Shown: positions 1-8,799 of the stretch, one piece after another
Layout of the letters: every line of letters begins with the position of its first letter
How positions within the stretch are numbered: the stretch's first letter is position 1
From: Calditrichota bacterium
GTDB taxonomy: Bacteria > Zhuqueibacterota > Zhuqueibacteria > Zhuqueibacterales > Geothermadaptataceae
Assembly (NCBI GenBank): GCA_008501765.1
Contig: QQUE01000005.1
Coordinates: 1 to 51,515, forward strand
DNA length: 51,515 bases
Reading direction: 5' to 3'
The notes under the pieces: generated by a model
The model's input: only the letters and a program-made list of their open reading frames with translations
Told to the model about the DNA's origin: nothing
Database searches by the model: none
Program-made: the position numbers and the translations under genes

Positions 1-2
1 AC

Positions 3-92
3 ATTGAAGTCTTCTATAATCGTGAAAGATTGCATTCTTCACTGGGTTATATGAGTCCTATTGAATTCGCAAAACAAAAAATCGCTGCATAA
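3..92 (+). pseudogene. IS3-family transposase (OrfB) C-terminal fragment
   Basis: This is the last 29 codons and stop of an IS3-type DDE transposase; the rest lies outside the window. The translation contains YNRERLHSSLGYMSP, the ending typical of IS3-family OrfB integrase domains: the HSSLGY..P block lies downstream of the catalytic glutamate. The stop at 90-92 is followed directly by the right terminal inverted repeat at 93-127. The fragment is cut by the window edge, so whether the full copy is intact cannot be judged. The same kind of element begins at the opposite edge of the window. Confidence 0.85.
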
Positions 93-127
93 CTTAACTA
101 ATAGTCCGTTTTTCTATTGCAAGATCA
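93..127 (+). repeat. IS3-type right terminal inverted repeat (IRR)
   Basis: The reverse complement of 93-127 aligns over 35 bases with 51389-51423 (about 24 identical positions by my count). Shared blocks are TGAT, TTGC, ACGGAC and GTTAAG. It ends in ATCA, as expected for TG...CA-ended IS3 elements. It starts one base after the transposase stop codon. Confidence 0.8.
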
Positions 128-305
128 ACATCGAACTTATGTTATTTAGTTCTAATTAAAAATCTATGTGACATGTCCATCGCATTTTAAAATTCTAATA
201 TGCCACAATATGTTTGGGCATCGAAAAATGGATAGGAGAAATCTAAAATCTTGTTCAGATTACTCAGGAAATTAATCTGCTCCCCATTTACCCTTTGGTC
301 AATTG

Positions 306-2297
306 TTAAACAACCGTTGGTTTGAGTATACTATCCTTTTTAACCGCTTCATATTTTGTATCGTGATCATCGACCTTAAATTGATTTATGAGTGATTGCA
401 GGTTTTCAGTTAGCTGGTTCAGGTCTTCGGAAGCACGCGCTATTTGCTCGACACCCGTAGCCGATTCCTGAGCAACCTGGTTGATTGCCTCGACACTTTT
501 ACTAATCTGTTTCACGGTGAATGATTGTTCTTCATTGGCAGTTGCGACTTGTTCAACGATATTCCGAACGTTACCAGAAGAATCGATGATCGCGCCCAGG
601 GATGTATCCGCTTTTTGAGCCAGCTCTTTGCCTTTAACGGTTTCATCTTTTCCGTTGCGCATTGCTATAACAGCTTTCCCGGTTTCAGATTGTATTTTTC
701 CAATCATTTCTTCGATTTCTTTGGTAGCGGTTGTTGTTCGTTCAGCAAGTTTTCTCACTTCATCCGCAACAACGGCAAAGCCACGTCCCTGCTCACCGGC
801 CCGCGCCGCTTCGATAGCCGCGTTCAATGCCAGGAGATTGGTTTGGTCGGCTATGTCATTTATTACCTGGGTGATTTCACCAATTTTTTCACTGTTTTCA
901 CCAAGAACATCCACGATTCCAGCGGCTTCCGATACAACATGGGCAATATTATCAATTCCAATGATCGTTTCTTTGACAACGGAACCGCCCTCTTTTGCTG
1001 TGCTGCCGGAGCTTTTTGCGCTTTCCGCAGCTTCGGTAGCATTTTGTGTGGTCTGCATGATGGTCGCGGCCATTTGTTCAATTGCGCTTGAAACTTCCGC
1101 TGTTTGCATACTTTGTTCTTGCGAGCCAGTTGCCATCTCTTCAGCGCTTGATGAAATTTGCGCGCTGGCTTTAACAGTTTCGTGCACGGATTCTGTTACT
1201 TTGATTATAATCTTTTTAATATTTTGAACAATCAGATTAAATCCGCTAAATAGCTTTCCTATATCATCCTCGCTGTTTGTTTCTAATCGTACTGTAAGAT
1301 CACCTGCTGCAAATTTTGCCATTTTGCCAAGAATCTCTTGCACTGAATCCGTCAGGTATTTTCTTTGCTCCTCGGATTCTCTAACGGCCTTATCTACTTT
1401 TATCTCAATTCCGGCTTTTTCTTCCTTCAGCTCAAGCGTGACTTGTTCTATTTTTTTGACCATATCATTGAATGAGCTTGCAAGGATTCCGATTTCATCT
1501 TCTGAATTAATATCTACCAGGGTATCGTAATTACCGGAGGCAACTTTTATGGCTGAGTCTTGCAATTTAATTACTGGTTTGAGAATATTTTTTTTGATTC
1601 CTGAGAATACGAGCCCAATAATTATGCACAATCCGGTTAGTAAAGTAATGGCCAATAATAGTAAAATTCTACCGAGGAAGTCATTAGCGCGTTTTTCCGA
1701 ATTAGCGAGAGCGCTTTCCAGATAGTCAGAGATATTCATCGCCGTTGTTGAATTCTCTTCACCTTCGGAGTCGGAAAAAGCTGAGCTCGCAATTTCTCTC
1801 AGTTTATCTGGTAAATTCACTACAAAAGCAAGTATGCCCATTTTGGTTTCAACATCAATTATTGGGGCGTAGGCTATCATTTTTCCTTTGAAAACGACGA
1901 TTTGGATATTATCTGCCTTTTTCGACAGTTTAGTGAAAAGTACACTTATTTCGTCGGAGGGATCGCTCTGAAGCGGGAACATAATTTTGCCATCAATATT
2001 CGTTATGTACATCGCATCCAAACCCATCGTTGTAGTTTGCGCAACGAGTTCCTGGGCGAGGTTATCATCTTCAACTTCCAATTCCATAATGGCATACCTT
2101 GTCCCGGAAGAAGAGGCCGAAAATGCAAGACCTGCCTGTAGTTGTTTGCCGATACTTTCCACTAATTTTGTGAACTCTTCATTTTGGTTTGTTTCAGTAT
2201 TTGAAACAACCAGTTGAGAGATCACCAGACCTATCAAACAAAATACAGAAATCAATACAACTGATAATAACCGAATTATTTTTGTAGTCAGTTTCAT
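306..2297 (-). CDS. methyl-accepting chemotaxis protein
   Basis: Transmembrane chemoreceptor of 663 residues that would signal through CheW/CheA. A first membrane helix lies at about 8-30, a periplasmic sensor region of about 180 residues follows, and a second helix lies at 210-232. A HAMP domain occupies about 233-285, followed by a coiled stretch and a second HAMP-like segment at about 318-366 (AAGDLTVRLETNSEDDIGKL). The cytoplasmic signalling hairpin includes the highly conserved tip at 481-520 (DIADQTNLLALNAAIEAARA, then GEQGRGFAVVADEVRKLAER). There is no C-terminal NWETF-like CheR tether. The start is preceded by AGGA (TAGGATAAACA then ATG). No che genes are nearby, so it is an orphan receptor here; the ligand cannot be inferred. 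Confidence 0.95.
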   Translation of the reverse strand: MKLTTKIIRLLSVVLISVFCLIGLVISQLVVSNTETNQNEEFTKLVESIGKQLQAGLAFSASSSGTRYAIMELEVEDDNLAQELVAQTTTMGLDAMYITNIDGKIMFPLQSDPSDEISVLFTKLSKKADNIQIVVFKGKMIAYAPIIDVETKMGILAFVVNLPDKLREIASSAFSDSEGEENSTTAMNISDYLESALANSEKRANDFLGRILLLLAITLLTGLCIIIGLVFSGIKKNILKPVIKLQDSAIKVASGNYDTLVDINSEDEIGILASSFNDMVKKIEQVTLELKEEKAGIEIKVDKAVRESEEQRKYLTDSVQEILGKMAKFAAGDLTVRLETNSEDDIGKLFSGFNLIVQNIKKIIIKVTESVHETVKASAQISSSAEEMATGSQEQSMQTAEVSSAIEQMAATIMQTTQNATEAAESAKSSGSTAKEGGSVVKETIIGIDNIAHVVSEAAGIVDVLGENSEKIGEITQVINDIADQTNLLALNAAIEAARAGEQGRGFAVVADEVRKLAERTTTATKEIEEMIGKIQSETGKAVIAMRNGKDETVKGKELAQKADTSLGAIIDSSGNVRNIVEQVATANEEQSFTVKQISKSVEAINQVAQESATGVEQIARASEDLNQLTENLQSLINQFKVDDHDTKYEAVKKDSILKPTVV

Positions 2298-2551
2298 TGT
2301 TTATCCTATCAAAGGAAAAAATTTACCTCTGGTACAGTTTTATAAACTCAATATAATTATTCGCTTGTGAAAATTTGAGAAAATTGGCAACCTTTTGCCG
2401 CAATTGGGATTTTTGTCCTTCGTTCTAAAATTTATATAATTTACAGAACGAATTGTGACCCGTGAAATCCATTTAAGCAGGAATCAATCGGGCCTTTCAG
2501 ATGCACAGCAATACCAATTTTCTCAGTATAAATTTCTATCAGACTGATATT

Positions 2552-3550
2552 TTACTGAAACTTGAAATATATGGTCACTTCGGCTAATGTATTTGAATCC
2601 ATGCCAGACATTTCATAAGACTCCAGTTTCACATTTGGCATTATATGGACATTTTTTCCTGCCAGGTAATCAAAACCACCAATGATTAGTGTGCTGGCAT
2701 CATTGTCCAAATCCGTGTTGGGATCATAAGAATCAAAACGAGCGAAAAGGCAGACTTTTTCTGCCGTTTTCATTCTACCAAATACAGAAAATCCAGATTG
2801 TTTCAAGTCAAGATCACCATCCAGGGCTTCTTTACTTGTCTTTTGAAATAACTCGACGCCACTAGAAATTTTGCCTTTATTATAACCGGCAAACAGGGCT
2901 ACCAGGCTTTTACTTTTCCCATCATCACCACCTTCAAAATCGATATAGGGCACGATGAAAATACTTTTTTGCAGAATAACAGGCAGATTAAAATAGAGTT
3001 TCTTATACTGGTCTTTTTCACCTTTTTTACCGGAGCCATTGGCAAAATGTGCAAAGTAATTCAGTGTACCGGATGCGCCTATTTTTCCTTTGGCCGCGAC
3101 GCCAAAATCGGCTGAGCTCGAAACTTTGTTCAAGTCCATAATAGTTTTAGAAACAGACCGGTAACCCCAGATTTTCTCGGCATGATTCCAGGTTGGTGTT
3201 CCGGAGAGTCCAAAATACAGTTTTGCATTTGGAATCAGGTTATTCCAGGCAAGATAAGCGTGTTTAACATACGGCACCATATTGGCACTTTTATCGTAAT
3301 TCTGGCTGTTCATTTCCAGGCGAAAGCGCATGGAAAAGTTTTCATCGATTTTGTTTTCATAGTTAAAATAAATACGACGAAATTGAAAACCGTTACGATT
3401 TTCTGCATCGGTGGCTGAATCGGGATGGGAAAGCTGCATGTAATAATCACCGAACATGTAGCCACTAATGTTACCATTTTGTGCATTCAAAAAGGAGGGA
3501 ATAGCAATAAAGACAATCGCGCATGCTGAAAATATTTTTTTAAAATTCAT
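2552..3550 (-). CDS. outer-membrane porin, OprP/OprO-like (phosphate-selective porin type)
   Basis: Protein of 332 residues with a clear signal peptide (first 23 residues, ending FLNAQ) and alternating amphipathic strands typical of an outer-membrane beta-barrel. The segment FQFRRIYFNYENKIDENFSM, with the following RLEMN, resembles the start of OprP/OprO-type porins: an arginine-rich first strand, then periplasmic turns. The last residues (VTIYFKFQ) end in phenylalanine-x-aromatic style, as usual for BamA-dependent barrels. It lies 47 bp downstream of a PstS-like gene on the same strand, which supports a role in phosphate or oxyanion uptake. SD AGGA lies about 7 bases before the ATG. The substrate is inferred from family and neighbour only. 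Confidence 0.75.
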   Translation of the reverse strand: MNFKKIFSACAIVFIAIPSFLNAQNGNISGYMFGDYYMQLSHPDSATDAENRNGFQFRRIYFNYENKIDENFSMRFRLEMNSQNYDKSANMVPYVKHAYLAWNNLIPNAKLYFGLSGTPTWNHAEKIWGYRSVSKTIMDLNKVSSSADFGVAAKGKIGASGTLNYFAHFANGSGKKGEKDQYKKLYFNLPVILQKSIFIVPYIDFEGGDDGKSKSLVALFAGYNKGKISSGVELFQKTSKEALDGDLDLKQSGFSVFGRMKTAEKVCLFARFDSYDPNTDLDNDASTLIIGGFDYLAGKNVHIMPNVKLESYEMSGMDSNTLAEVTIYFKFQ

Positions 3551-3597
3551 TATTTAATCCTGTACTATTTTAAAAATAGCCTTTCCTTTTGCATTTC

Positions 3598-4356
3598 TTA
3601 TTTAAATAATTTTTTAGCATCTGGAGTCATCAGATAATCGATTACTTTTTGTACGTCTGCCGTCGGTTCGCCTTTTGTGATAAAGCTGAGTGGCCGTGAA
3701 ATCTCTTTCGTTTTAATTATTTTCACTTTACCTGGATTCAATTTCACAAACCCTTCAGATACGGCTCCGATTGCACCTTTCAGTTTTCCGGCCAGGTCGA
3801 CTTCTTCGCGTGTTGATTTTACTTTCATGGCATTTTCAACATAGGCTGCTTTTTTCATTACCTGTTTTTGAAAAACAGCACGGGTTGCGCTGCCAGAATG
3901 CGAGGTGACGACTTTGACCGGCATATCTTCGCCGCCGACTTCCTTCCAATTGGTGATTTTACCGGTGTTGATATCAGCGAGTTGCTGCCAGCTCAGTTCG
4001 GAAACAGGGTTGGTTTTGTGAACGATTGGCACGATGACATCCCGGACAATCACATGTTCTTTGAAAGTGCCGTCGTCTGCAATTCCAGCCTTTTCCAATA
4101 TCGAATTTAGCGGGCTTGAAGCTATTGATGCCGGCACTTTTTCCTTGAGCAGATAGTCAAATCCCTGCCCTGTGCCGATACCAAGTATTTTTAGCGCAAT
4201 GCCTGTTTCAGCATTAATAGCTTCCAAAGCTGGTTCCAGAACTCTTTTTTGAATAGTCGTTGAACCCGCTAACATTAGTTTTTGCTCTGAAAAAAATGCT
4301 GAGCTCATCAGAAGAATGACTGAACCGAAAAAGATGAATTTTAAGAATTTTTTCAT
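3598..4356 (-). CDS. PstS-like phosphate/oxyanion substrate-binding protein
   Basis: Periplasmic binding protein of 252 residues with an N-terminal signal peptide (hydrophobic stretch at about 7-20). The ligand-loop motifs of PstS-like proteins are visible: AGSTTIQ near residue 30, VIVPIVHKTNP, ITNWKEVGG, and SHSGSATRAVFQ in the second half. It is shorter than classical PstS (about 320-350), like many PBP-like_2 domain proteins. No pstC, pstA, pstB or phoU genes follow. Together with the porin gene 47 bp downstream it looks like a two-gene uptake or sensing unit. SD GAGGG is 4-5 bases before the ATG. Tungstate or molybdate binding cannot be excluded, but the SGSATR loop favours phosphate. Confidence 0.85.
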   Translation of the reverse strand: MKKFLKFIFFGSVILLMSSAFFSEQKLMLAGSTTIQKRVLEPALEAINAETGIALKILGIGTGQGFDYLLKEKVPASIASSPLNSILEKAGIADDGTFKEHVIVRDVIVPIVHKTNPVSELSWQQLADINTGKITNWKEVGGEDMPVKVVTSHSGSATRAVFQKQVMKKAAYVENAMKVKSTREEVDLAGKLKGAIGAVSEGFVKLNPGKVKIIKTKEISRPLSFITKGEPTADVQKVIDYLMTPDAKKLFK

Positions 4357-4601
4357 GATACCCTCATATGTTCGAATTATTAGATTTACTTTAAATCAGG
4401 CTTCCAAAAAGTAGTATCGTACGGCACATTGTTTTATTGAGCTTTTTTGCTATATTTTAGCCTGAATTATTGAGAAATCAGGGAATTCCATGACTTAATT
4501 AATATTAGATATTAGAATATTAAATGGGATAAATTGTCTTTTGAAATTTGTATGAAAATTGGGGACGTGTTTTGAGAAATTGAGAGGGATGACTGGATGT
4601 G

Positions 4602-4637
4602 AAAATTTCCTGTGTTCTCGTCAGCACAGGAAATTTT
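4602..4637 (-). terminator. intrinsic-terminator-like hairpin after the aldo/keto reductase gene
   Basis: Perfect 13-bp stem (AAAATTTCCTGTG at 4602-4614 and its complement at 4625-4637) with a 10-base loop, just past the reductase stop codon at 4646. The stem is AT-rich at its base and gives a T-run on either strand, so it may also act on transcripts from the other side. Confidence 0.6.
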
Positions 4638-4645
4638 TACACAGT

Positions 4646-5605
4646 TTAGAGAAGCGAACCTATTTCCTCCTGCGGGATTGGTCCAAAGTCTGAGCAGGAG
4701 CTGTTGTCCTTAACCTGTGCTGCTGTTTTTGCACCGGGAATGGCCGTCTGGCAGGCAGGGTTGGAAATACAAAATCGCAGGCTTACCTGGGCCATACTTT
4801 GGTCTGGGTATCGGTCGAACAATGGCTGCGCTTCCTTTAATTTGTGCAAATATTCTGTCAACTTTTGCGGTGATAAATTCATTTGGCGATGGTCATCATC
4901 ACCGAATTTTGAATTTGCATTAAATTTACCAGTCAGCAATCCGAACAATAGCGGAATACGCACAATGACACCAATGCCATGTTTTAATGCCTTCGGAAAA
5001 AGCACATCTTCGGCCTGTCGTTCCAATAAATTGTACCGCACTTGAATGCAATCGAGAATGTCGGCGTGTTGGTCGAGAAGATGCGCTTGTTCGGTTTCTT
5101 TGAAAGATTGAATGCTCAGGCCGGCGTGCTGAATTTTGCCGTCGCTTTTTAATTGTTCGAGGGCTAACCAGGGCTCGTCTTGTTCGAGTTTGTCCAAATC
5201 GGGGCTGTGCAATTGCAGGATGTCTATGGTTTCCAGTCCCAGCCGCCGCAGGCTTTTTTCTACCGCGAAAATGAGATATTCTTTGGTGTAAGTTTGTTTG
5301 ATGGCGCCGTATCCCTCGTCGTCTTCTTTGCCGGCGTTATAAAAATCATTGCCCGCTTTTGAGGCGATAATCAGATCATTTTTGCCGCGTTCTTTTATCA
5401 ATTGCGCGATCAATTCTTCCGAATGGCCAAAACCGTAAACATCGGCGGTATCGATGAGCGTTACACCGTGATCGAGCGCTTCGTTCAGCGCCTGCAAAGA
5501 TATAGCATCGTCGGTTTTGCCCCAGTTCATCCCGCCAATGGCCCACGCTCCAAAACTGATTGTCGAGACTTTCGGTCCGCGTGCGCCTAATTTTTTATAT
5601 TGCAT
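4646..5605 (-). CDS. aldo/keto reductase
   Basis: NAD(P)H-dependent oxidoreductase of the AKR superfamily, 319 residues, cytoplasmic (no signal peptide). The catalytic tetrad is readable: Asp52 and Tyr57 in LIDTADVYGFGHSE, Lys83 in IIASKAGND and His133 in LQLHSPD. The N-terminal MQYKKLGARGPKVS and FGAWAIGG, and the late AIPGAK segment for cofactor binding, are standard for the group that includes YajO/Tas-like enzymes. A strong SD (AAGGAG) precedes the ATG. It is a single gene, with a hairpin terminator downstream and a MITE-like element immediately upstream at 5621-5846. The physiological substrate is not predictable. Confidence 0.93.
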   Translation of the reverse strand: MQYKKLGARGPKVSTISFGAWAIGGMNWGKTDDAISLQALNEALDHGVTLIDTADVYGFGHSEELIAQLIKERGKNDLIIASKAGNDFYNAGKEDDEGYGAIKQTYTKEYLIFAVEKSLRRLGLETIDILQLHSPDLDKLEQDEPWLALEQLKSDGKIQHAGLSIQSFKETEQAHLLDQHADILDCIQVRYNLLERQAEDVLFPKALKHGIGVIVRIPLLFGLLTGKFNANSKFGDDDHRQMNLSPQKLTEYLHKLKEAQPLFDRYPDQSMAQVSLRFCISNPACQTAIPGAKTAAQVKDNSSCSDFGPIPQEEIGSLL

Positions 5606-5620
5606 AGTTTCTCCTTATTT

Positions 5621-5846
5621 TAACCCGTTGTGCAGAATTCAATCTAATCTGCCACAAGTCGATCTTTTCTCGTCATTCCGTCATGCTATTAGACGGACTC
5701 CATCGTTTTGCAGTCGAATCCCATCTGGATTCCCGCTAAAATCATGCGGAGACGAAGGCCGGCGCCAGCAAAATGACGAAATTGATGAATAAATAGGAAA
5801 ATTTGCCAACTTACTTGGAAAAATTTCTATTCTGCACAACGGGTTA
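5621..5846. mobile_element. 226-bp MITE-like element with 18-bp perfect terminal inverted repeats
   Basis: The ends TAACCCGTTGTGCAGAAT (5621-5638) and its exact reverse complement (5829-5846) bound a non-coding segment. Inside are further partial palindromes (CGTCATT...AATGACG) and GGATTCCCGCT-like blocks resembling widespread dispersed palindromic repeats. A related but incomplete copy starts at 35545. The outermost TA on both sides could be a TA target duplication, but this is not provable from one copy. No transposase lies inside, so any movement would depend on an enzyme elsewhere. Confidence 0.7.
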
Positions 5847-5863
5847 TGTTAGTTTAATAAAAC

Positions 5864-5882
5864 TAATTCTTCTTTAGAATTA
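5864..5882 (-). terminator. weak hairpin after the asparaginase gene
   Basis: A 7-bp stem (TAATTCT/AGAATTA) with a 5-base loop lies just beyond the stop codon at 5891. On the minus strand it is followed by GTTTTATT. It is AT-rich and could be fortuitous. Confidence 0.3.
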
Positions 5883-5890
5883 AGCCATAG

Positions 5891-6889
5891 TTATTGCCAT
5901 TCCAGATTATAGGCGGCCGAGATCATTTTTTCTTCCTGATTGGTTTTTAAAGCGAAATCAAATCCTTTATAAATACTGTAGCCGCCGTATTCGCCACTTT
6001 TGTTTAAAGCCAGAAATCCAACTTGCAAATTTTTAAGATTATCGTGTTTTCGCATAATGCGCCCAACAGCTTCTTTGCACGCCTCTGTCGGTGAAAGTCC
6101 GTTGCGCATCAGTTCCACAACGATGGCACTGCCGGCGATTCGAATTACGGCCTCGCCTACACCGGTTGCGCACGCCGCACCAATTTCGTTATCAACAAAA
6201 AGGCCAGCACCGATAATGGGCGAATCTCCAACCCGGCCGTGCAGTTTATATGCCATGCCGCTCGTAGTGCAGGCGCCGGAAAGTCGGCCGCTTTGATCGA
6301 TTGCCAACATGCCGATCGTATCATGATTTTCGCGGTTAATCACGGGTTGATAGCGGGATTCCTGCAGCCATTCCTGCCACTTCTTTTTTGCGGCATCTGT
6401 GAGCAATTCTTTTTTCGGGAAGCCATTTTCCAGGGCAAATTGCCGGGCGCCTTCACCGACCAGCATCACATGCGGGGTTTTTTCCATCACTTTTCGCGCC
6501 ACGGAAATGGGATTTTCGATATCCTGCAAAAAGGCAACAGCCCCGCAATCATTTTTATGATTCATTATGCAGGCATCCAAAGTCACTTTACCCTCGCGGT
6601 CTGGCAATCCACCCAATCCAACGCTCTGATTCTGCGGATCGGATTCGGTGACACGTACTCCGGCTTCAACGGCATCCAGGGCGTGGCCATTTTTTGCGAG
6701 AATTTCCCAGGCGGCTTTATTTGCAGACAGGCCCGCTTTCCAGGTTGAGACGACGATCGGCTTGGTGTTATTTTGTGCTACTAAATTGCTTGCGGGATAA
6801 TTAGATTTCTCAGATTTGCAGGCTGCAGGGCTGACAAAAGCAGCTCCGGCTAAGGCAGACATTTTGATAAATTCTCTTCTGTTTCTCAT
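5891..6889 (-). CDS. N4-(beta-N-acetylglucosaminyl)-L-asparaginase (glycosylasparaginase, Ntn hydrolase)
   Basis: Threonine-type Ntn amidohydrolase that cleaves the GlcNAc-Asn bond of glycoasparagines. The self-cleavage site is in NHDTIGML: from the start used here the nucleophile is Thr191, preceded by Asp190. The segments HGRVGDSPIIGAG and GAACATGVGEAVIR are near-identical in layout to human aspartylglucosaminidase. The N-terminus has a twin-arginine motif (NRREFIKM), a hydrophobic stretch and a Cys in AACKS, so it may be a Tat-exported lipoprotein. The reading frame opens 21 codons earlier, but the ATG at 6889 has GGAG about 9 bases upstream and begins directly at the Tat signal, so I prefer it (332 residues). 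Residues after Thr191 form the beta subunit. Confidence 0.92.
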   Translation of the reverse strand: MRNRREFIKMSALAGAAFVSPAACKSEKSNYPASNLVAQNNTKPIVVSTWKAGLSANKAAWEILAKNGHALDAVEAGVRVTESDPQNQSVGLGGLPDREGKVTLDACIMNHKNDCGAVAFLQDIENPISVARKVMEKTPHVMLVGEGARQFALENGFPKKELLTDAAKKKWQEWLQESRYQPVINRENHDTIGMLAIDQSGRLSGACTTSGMAYKLHGRVGDSPIIGAGLFVDNEIGAACATGVGEAVIRIAGSAIVVELMRNGLSPTEACKEAVGRIMRKHDNLKNLQVGFLALNKSGEYGGYSIYKGFDFALKTNQEEKMISAAYNLEWQ

Positions 6890-7281
6890 GGCTGGCAGGC
6901 TCCATTTTTTTCTTTTCGATTCGAATGAATGAACCAGTTTTAATCTCCCCAATATTCACTGTTTACAATTTACTGAAGAATGAGTAAGAACGATTAACTC
7001 ATATTAAAGTATTCATAGAAAAACTACAAATCAACTATAATTGATGGTTGGTTTTTAGATTGTTAAATTGTTGGGGAGATGGAAAAGTAAAAGGCAGGAA
7101 TTTGAAACGCAGCCGGGTTTCACCATTCATTTGCAATGAATTTTTCTGCCATTTCAAAACAGCGACTTAACTAAAAGTGGCAGGATAAAAAAAACAAACC
7201 CGCCTCACTGCAAGGACGGGTCTGTTTATTTATGTGAACGCTCTTAAAATCATGCATTCAAGAGCGGAGGAGAATGGAGAA
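6890..7281. other. intergenic, 392 bp, gene-free
   Basis: Between the asparaginase start and the six-repeat protein stop. It holds the SD of the asparaginase and the terminator at 7186-7230. No coding remnant or repeat was recognised in the rest. Confidence 0.6.
7186..7230 (-). terminator. intrinsic terminator of the six-repeat protein gene
   Basis: A stem formed by 7194-7202 and 7217-7225 (ACAAACCCG against CGGGTCTGT, one wobble) is followed on the minus strand by a run of eight T residues. It lies about 55 bp downstream of the stop at 7282. Classic GC stem plus U-tract. Confidence 0.8.
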
Positions 7282-8799
7282 TTACTTCATCAAAATCATT
7301 TTGCTGTTTGTTATGATGCCACCGGCTTCAATGCGATAAATATAAGTTCCTGAACCTGCAGATTCGCCATTTGCCAGCTTGCCATCCCAGCGTACTGTGT
7401 GGTCGCCGCTGGACTGGGTGCTGTTGACCAATACGCGGAGCTCTTGTCCTTGTAAATTAAATATGCTCACTTTTACCGGGCCGGCATTTTCCAGGGTATA
7501 AGTTATGTTGGTTTCCGGATTGAATGGATTCGGGTAATTTCGAGCCTGAATACCGTTGCGTTTTCCGCGTTTTCCCTCGCGTACTGGCTCATTCTGTGGA
7601 TTTTCATTCGTGCCGACACCCCATTCAGCCAGAAGAGCTTTTCGTGCATCGCGCATTTCTTGACGGGTGGCGCCTGCAGCACGCAAATCCTGCATCGTCG
7701 CATAAAGCGTGGCGCGTTGTTCATCCGATAATTCAGGTGCATCGCCGTACCCACGATGGCCTCTGCCTCCACGGCCGAACCGCGGCTGGTCTGGCATTTC
7801 GATTCCAAATCCTTTGACAATTTCAGCAATCGCGGTGTGGGTTTCTTCGCGAGATTTTCCGGCGATTTTCATTTCTTTTACCTTCGCCCGGACTTCTACG
7901 CGTTGCTGCTGTGTGAGCTGATCTTGCCAATGCTCGCCACGGCCATGGAATCCTCTCCGGCCAGTGGTATCTGGAGGCTGGATTCCCCAAGAGTTCAACA
8001 AAGCGTGGGCCGCGGTACGCATTTCGTCGCGCGTTGCACCGTTTGCCCACATGGTATCGTGAAGTTTATAAAGATCAATTCGCAGTTCGACTGTGGTTTT
8101 TCCATCGATGAAAGCACCACCTCGACCCATGCGACCAGCAAATCCACGTCCCGGGCCGTACTGTGGTGGTTCGATGCCCCAGCTTGTAAACAGGGCCGCC
8201 ATGGCTTCGTGAATTTCCTCGCGGCTGGCGCCTGCAGCTCGCAATTCATCGCGTTTTGCTGTCAATTCAGCACGCTGGGCATCGGTTAAATCGAGGCCTT
8301 GAAAATTGCCTTTGCCACCCATGCGTCCACTAAATCCGCGTCCGGGGCCATACTGTGGGGGTTCAATTCCCCAACTTGCAAACAAGGCAGTTATCGCTTC
8401 GTGGATTTCCTCACGGCTGGCACCAGCGGCTCGCATTTCGTCACGTTTTGCGTTGAGTTCAGCACGCTGGGCATCGGTTAAGTCGATACCTTGAAAATTG
8501 CCTCTGCCACCCATCCGGTTTCCACCCGCTCGATTTCCTCGCATTTGTGGACGATTAGGCATTTCGATGCCCCAACTGGTGAAAAGCAAGGCTACTTCAG
8601 CTTGAATTTCTTCACGCGTTGCTCCATCAGCCCGAAGATCGGACATAGTTTCATGCAATTGTGTACGCTGATCATCCGTCAATTGGCTGTGCAACATGCC
8701 ACGCCCACCCATGCCGCGCTGCGCGACTAATGAATTTGCGCTCAAAATAAAAGCCAGTGCCATAAGGACCAATGTGATCCAATAAATTTTTCGGTTCAT
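7282..8799 (-). CDS. secreted protein with six helical repeats and a C-terminal sorting-type domain
   Basis: Protein of 505 residues with signal peptide (hydrophobic 6-25, ending LVAQ). Six copies of a module of about 42 residues start near 39, 105, 169, 233, 294 and 356. The pattern is LTDxQRAEL, a charged helix, AAGASREEIHEA, then LFxSWGIExP. Gly/Arg/Met-rich linkers of about 20 residues separate the modules (for example GRGFSGRMGGKGN). Residues 421-505 are a YPNPFNP-type C-terminal domain (FlgD-like/type IX sorting type) ending SKMILMK. Modules 2 and 3 are almost identical even in DNA, suggesting recent duplication. The module recalls the helical 'DQR..L' segments of Spy/CpxP-type proteins, but I do not recognise a named family. 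Strong SD GAAGGAG. A surface or extracellular role is inferred from the end domain only. Confidence 0.85.
   Translation of the reverse strand: MNRKIYWITLVLMALAFILSANSLVAQRGMGGRGMLHSQLTDDQRTQLHETMSDLRADGATREEIQAEVALLFTSWGIEMPNRPQMRGNRAGGNRMGGRGNFQGIDLTDAQRAELNAKRDEMRAAGASREEIHEAITALFASWGIEPPQYGPGRGFSGRMGGKGNFQGLDLTDAQRAELTAKRDELRAAGASREEIHEAMAALFTSWGIEPPQYGPGRGFAGRMGRGGAFIDGKTTVELRIDLYKLHDTMWANGATRDEMRTAAHALLNSWGIQPPDTTGRRGFHGRGEHWQDQLTQQQRVEVRAKVKEMKIAGKSREETHTAIAEIVKGFGIEMPDQPRFGRGGRGHRGYGDAPELSDEQRATLYATMQDLRAAGATRQEMRDARKALLAEWGVGTNENPQNEPVREGKRGKRNGIQARNYPNPFNPETNITYTLENAGPVKVSIFNLQGQELRVLVNSTQSSGDHTVRWDGKLANGESAGSGTYIYRIEAGGIITNSKMILMK

Noticed and set aside
525-1227. Long plus-strand frames opposite the chemoreceptor
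   Set aside because: They lie antisense to the highly conserved MCP signalling domain, whose codon pattern keeps the complementary frames open.
2370-2400. Sigma-54-like TTGGCA...TTGC upstream of the chemoreceptor gene
   Set aside because: The GG-to-GC distance is one base short of the required spacing, so it is unlikely to be a real -24/-12 promoter.
2537-2549. Perfect palindrome TATCAGACTGATA beside the porin stop codon
   Set aside because: A one-base loop cannot form a terminator hairpin, and no second copy or promoter context supports an operator.
7503-8494. Several long open frames on both strands within the six-repeat gene
   Set aside because: The GC-biased repetitive coding sequence keeps antisense and shifted frames open. 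They repeat with the module period and have no ribosome sites.
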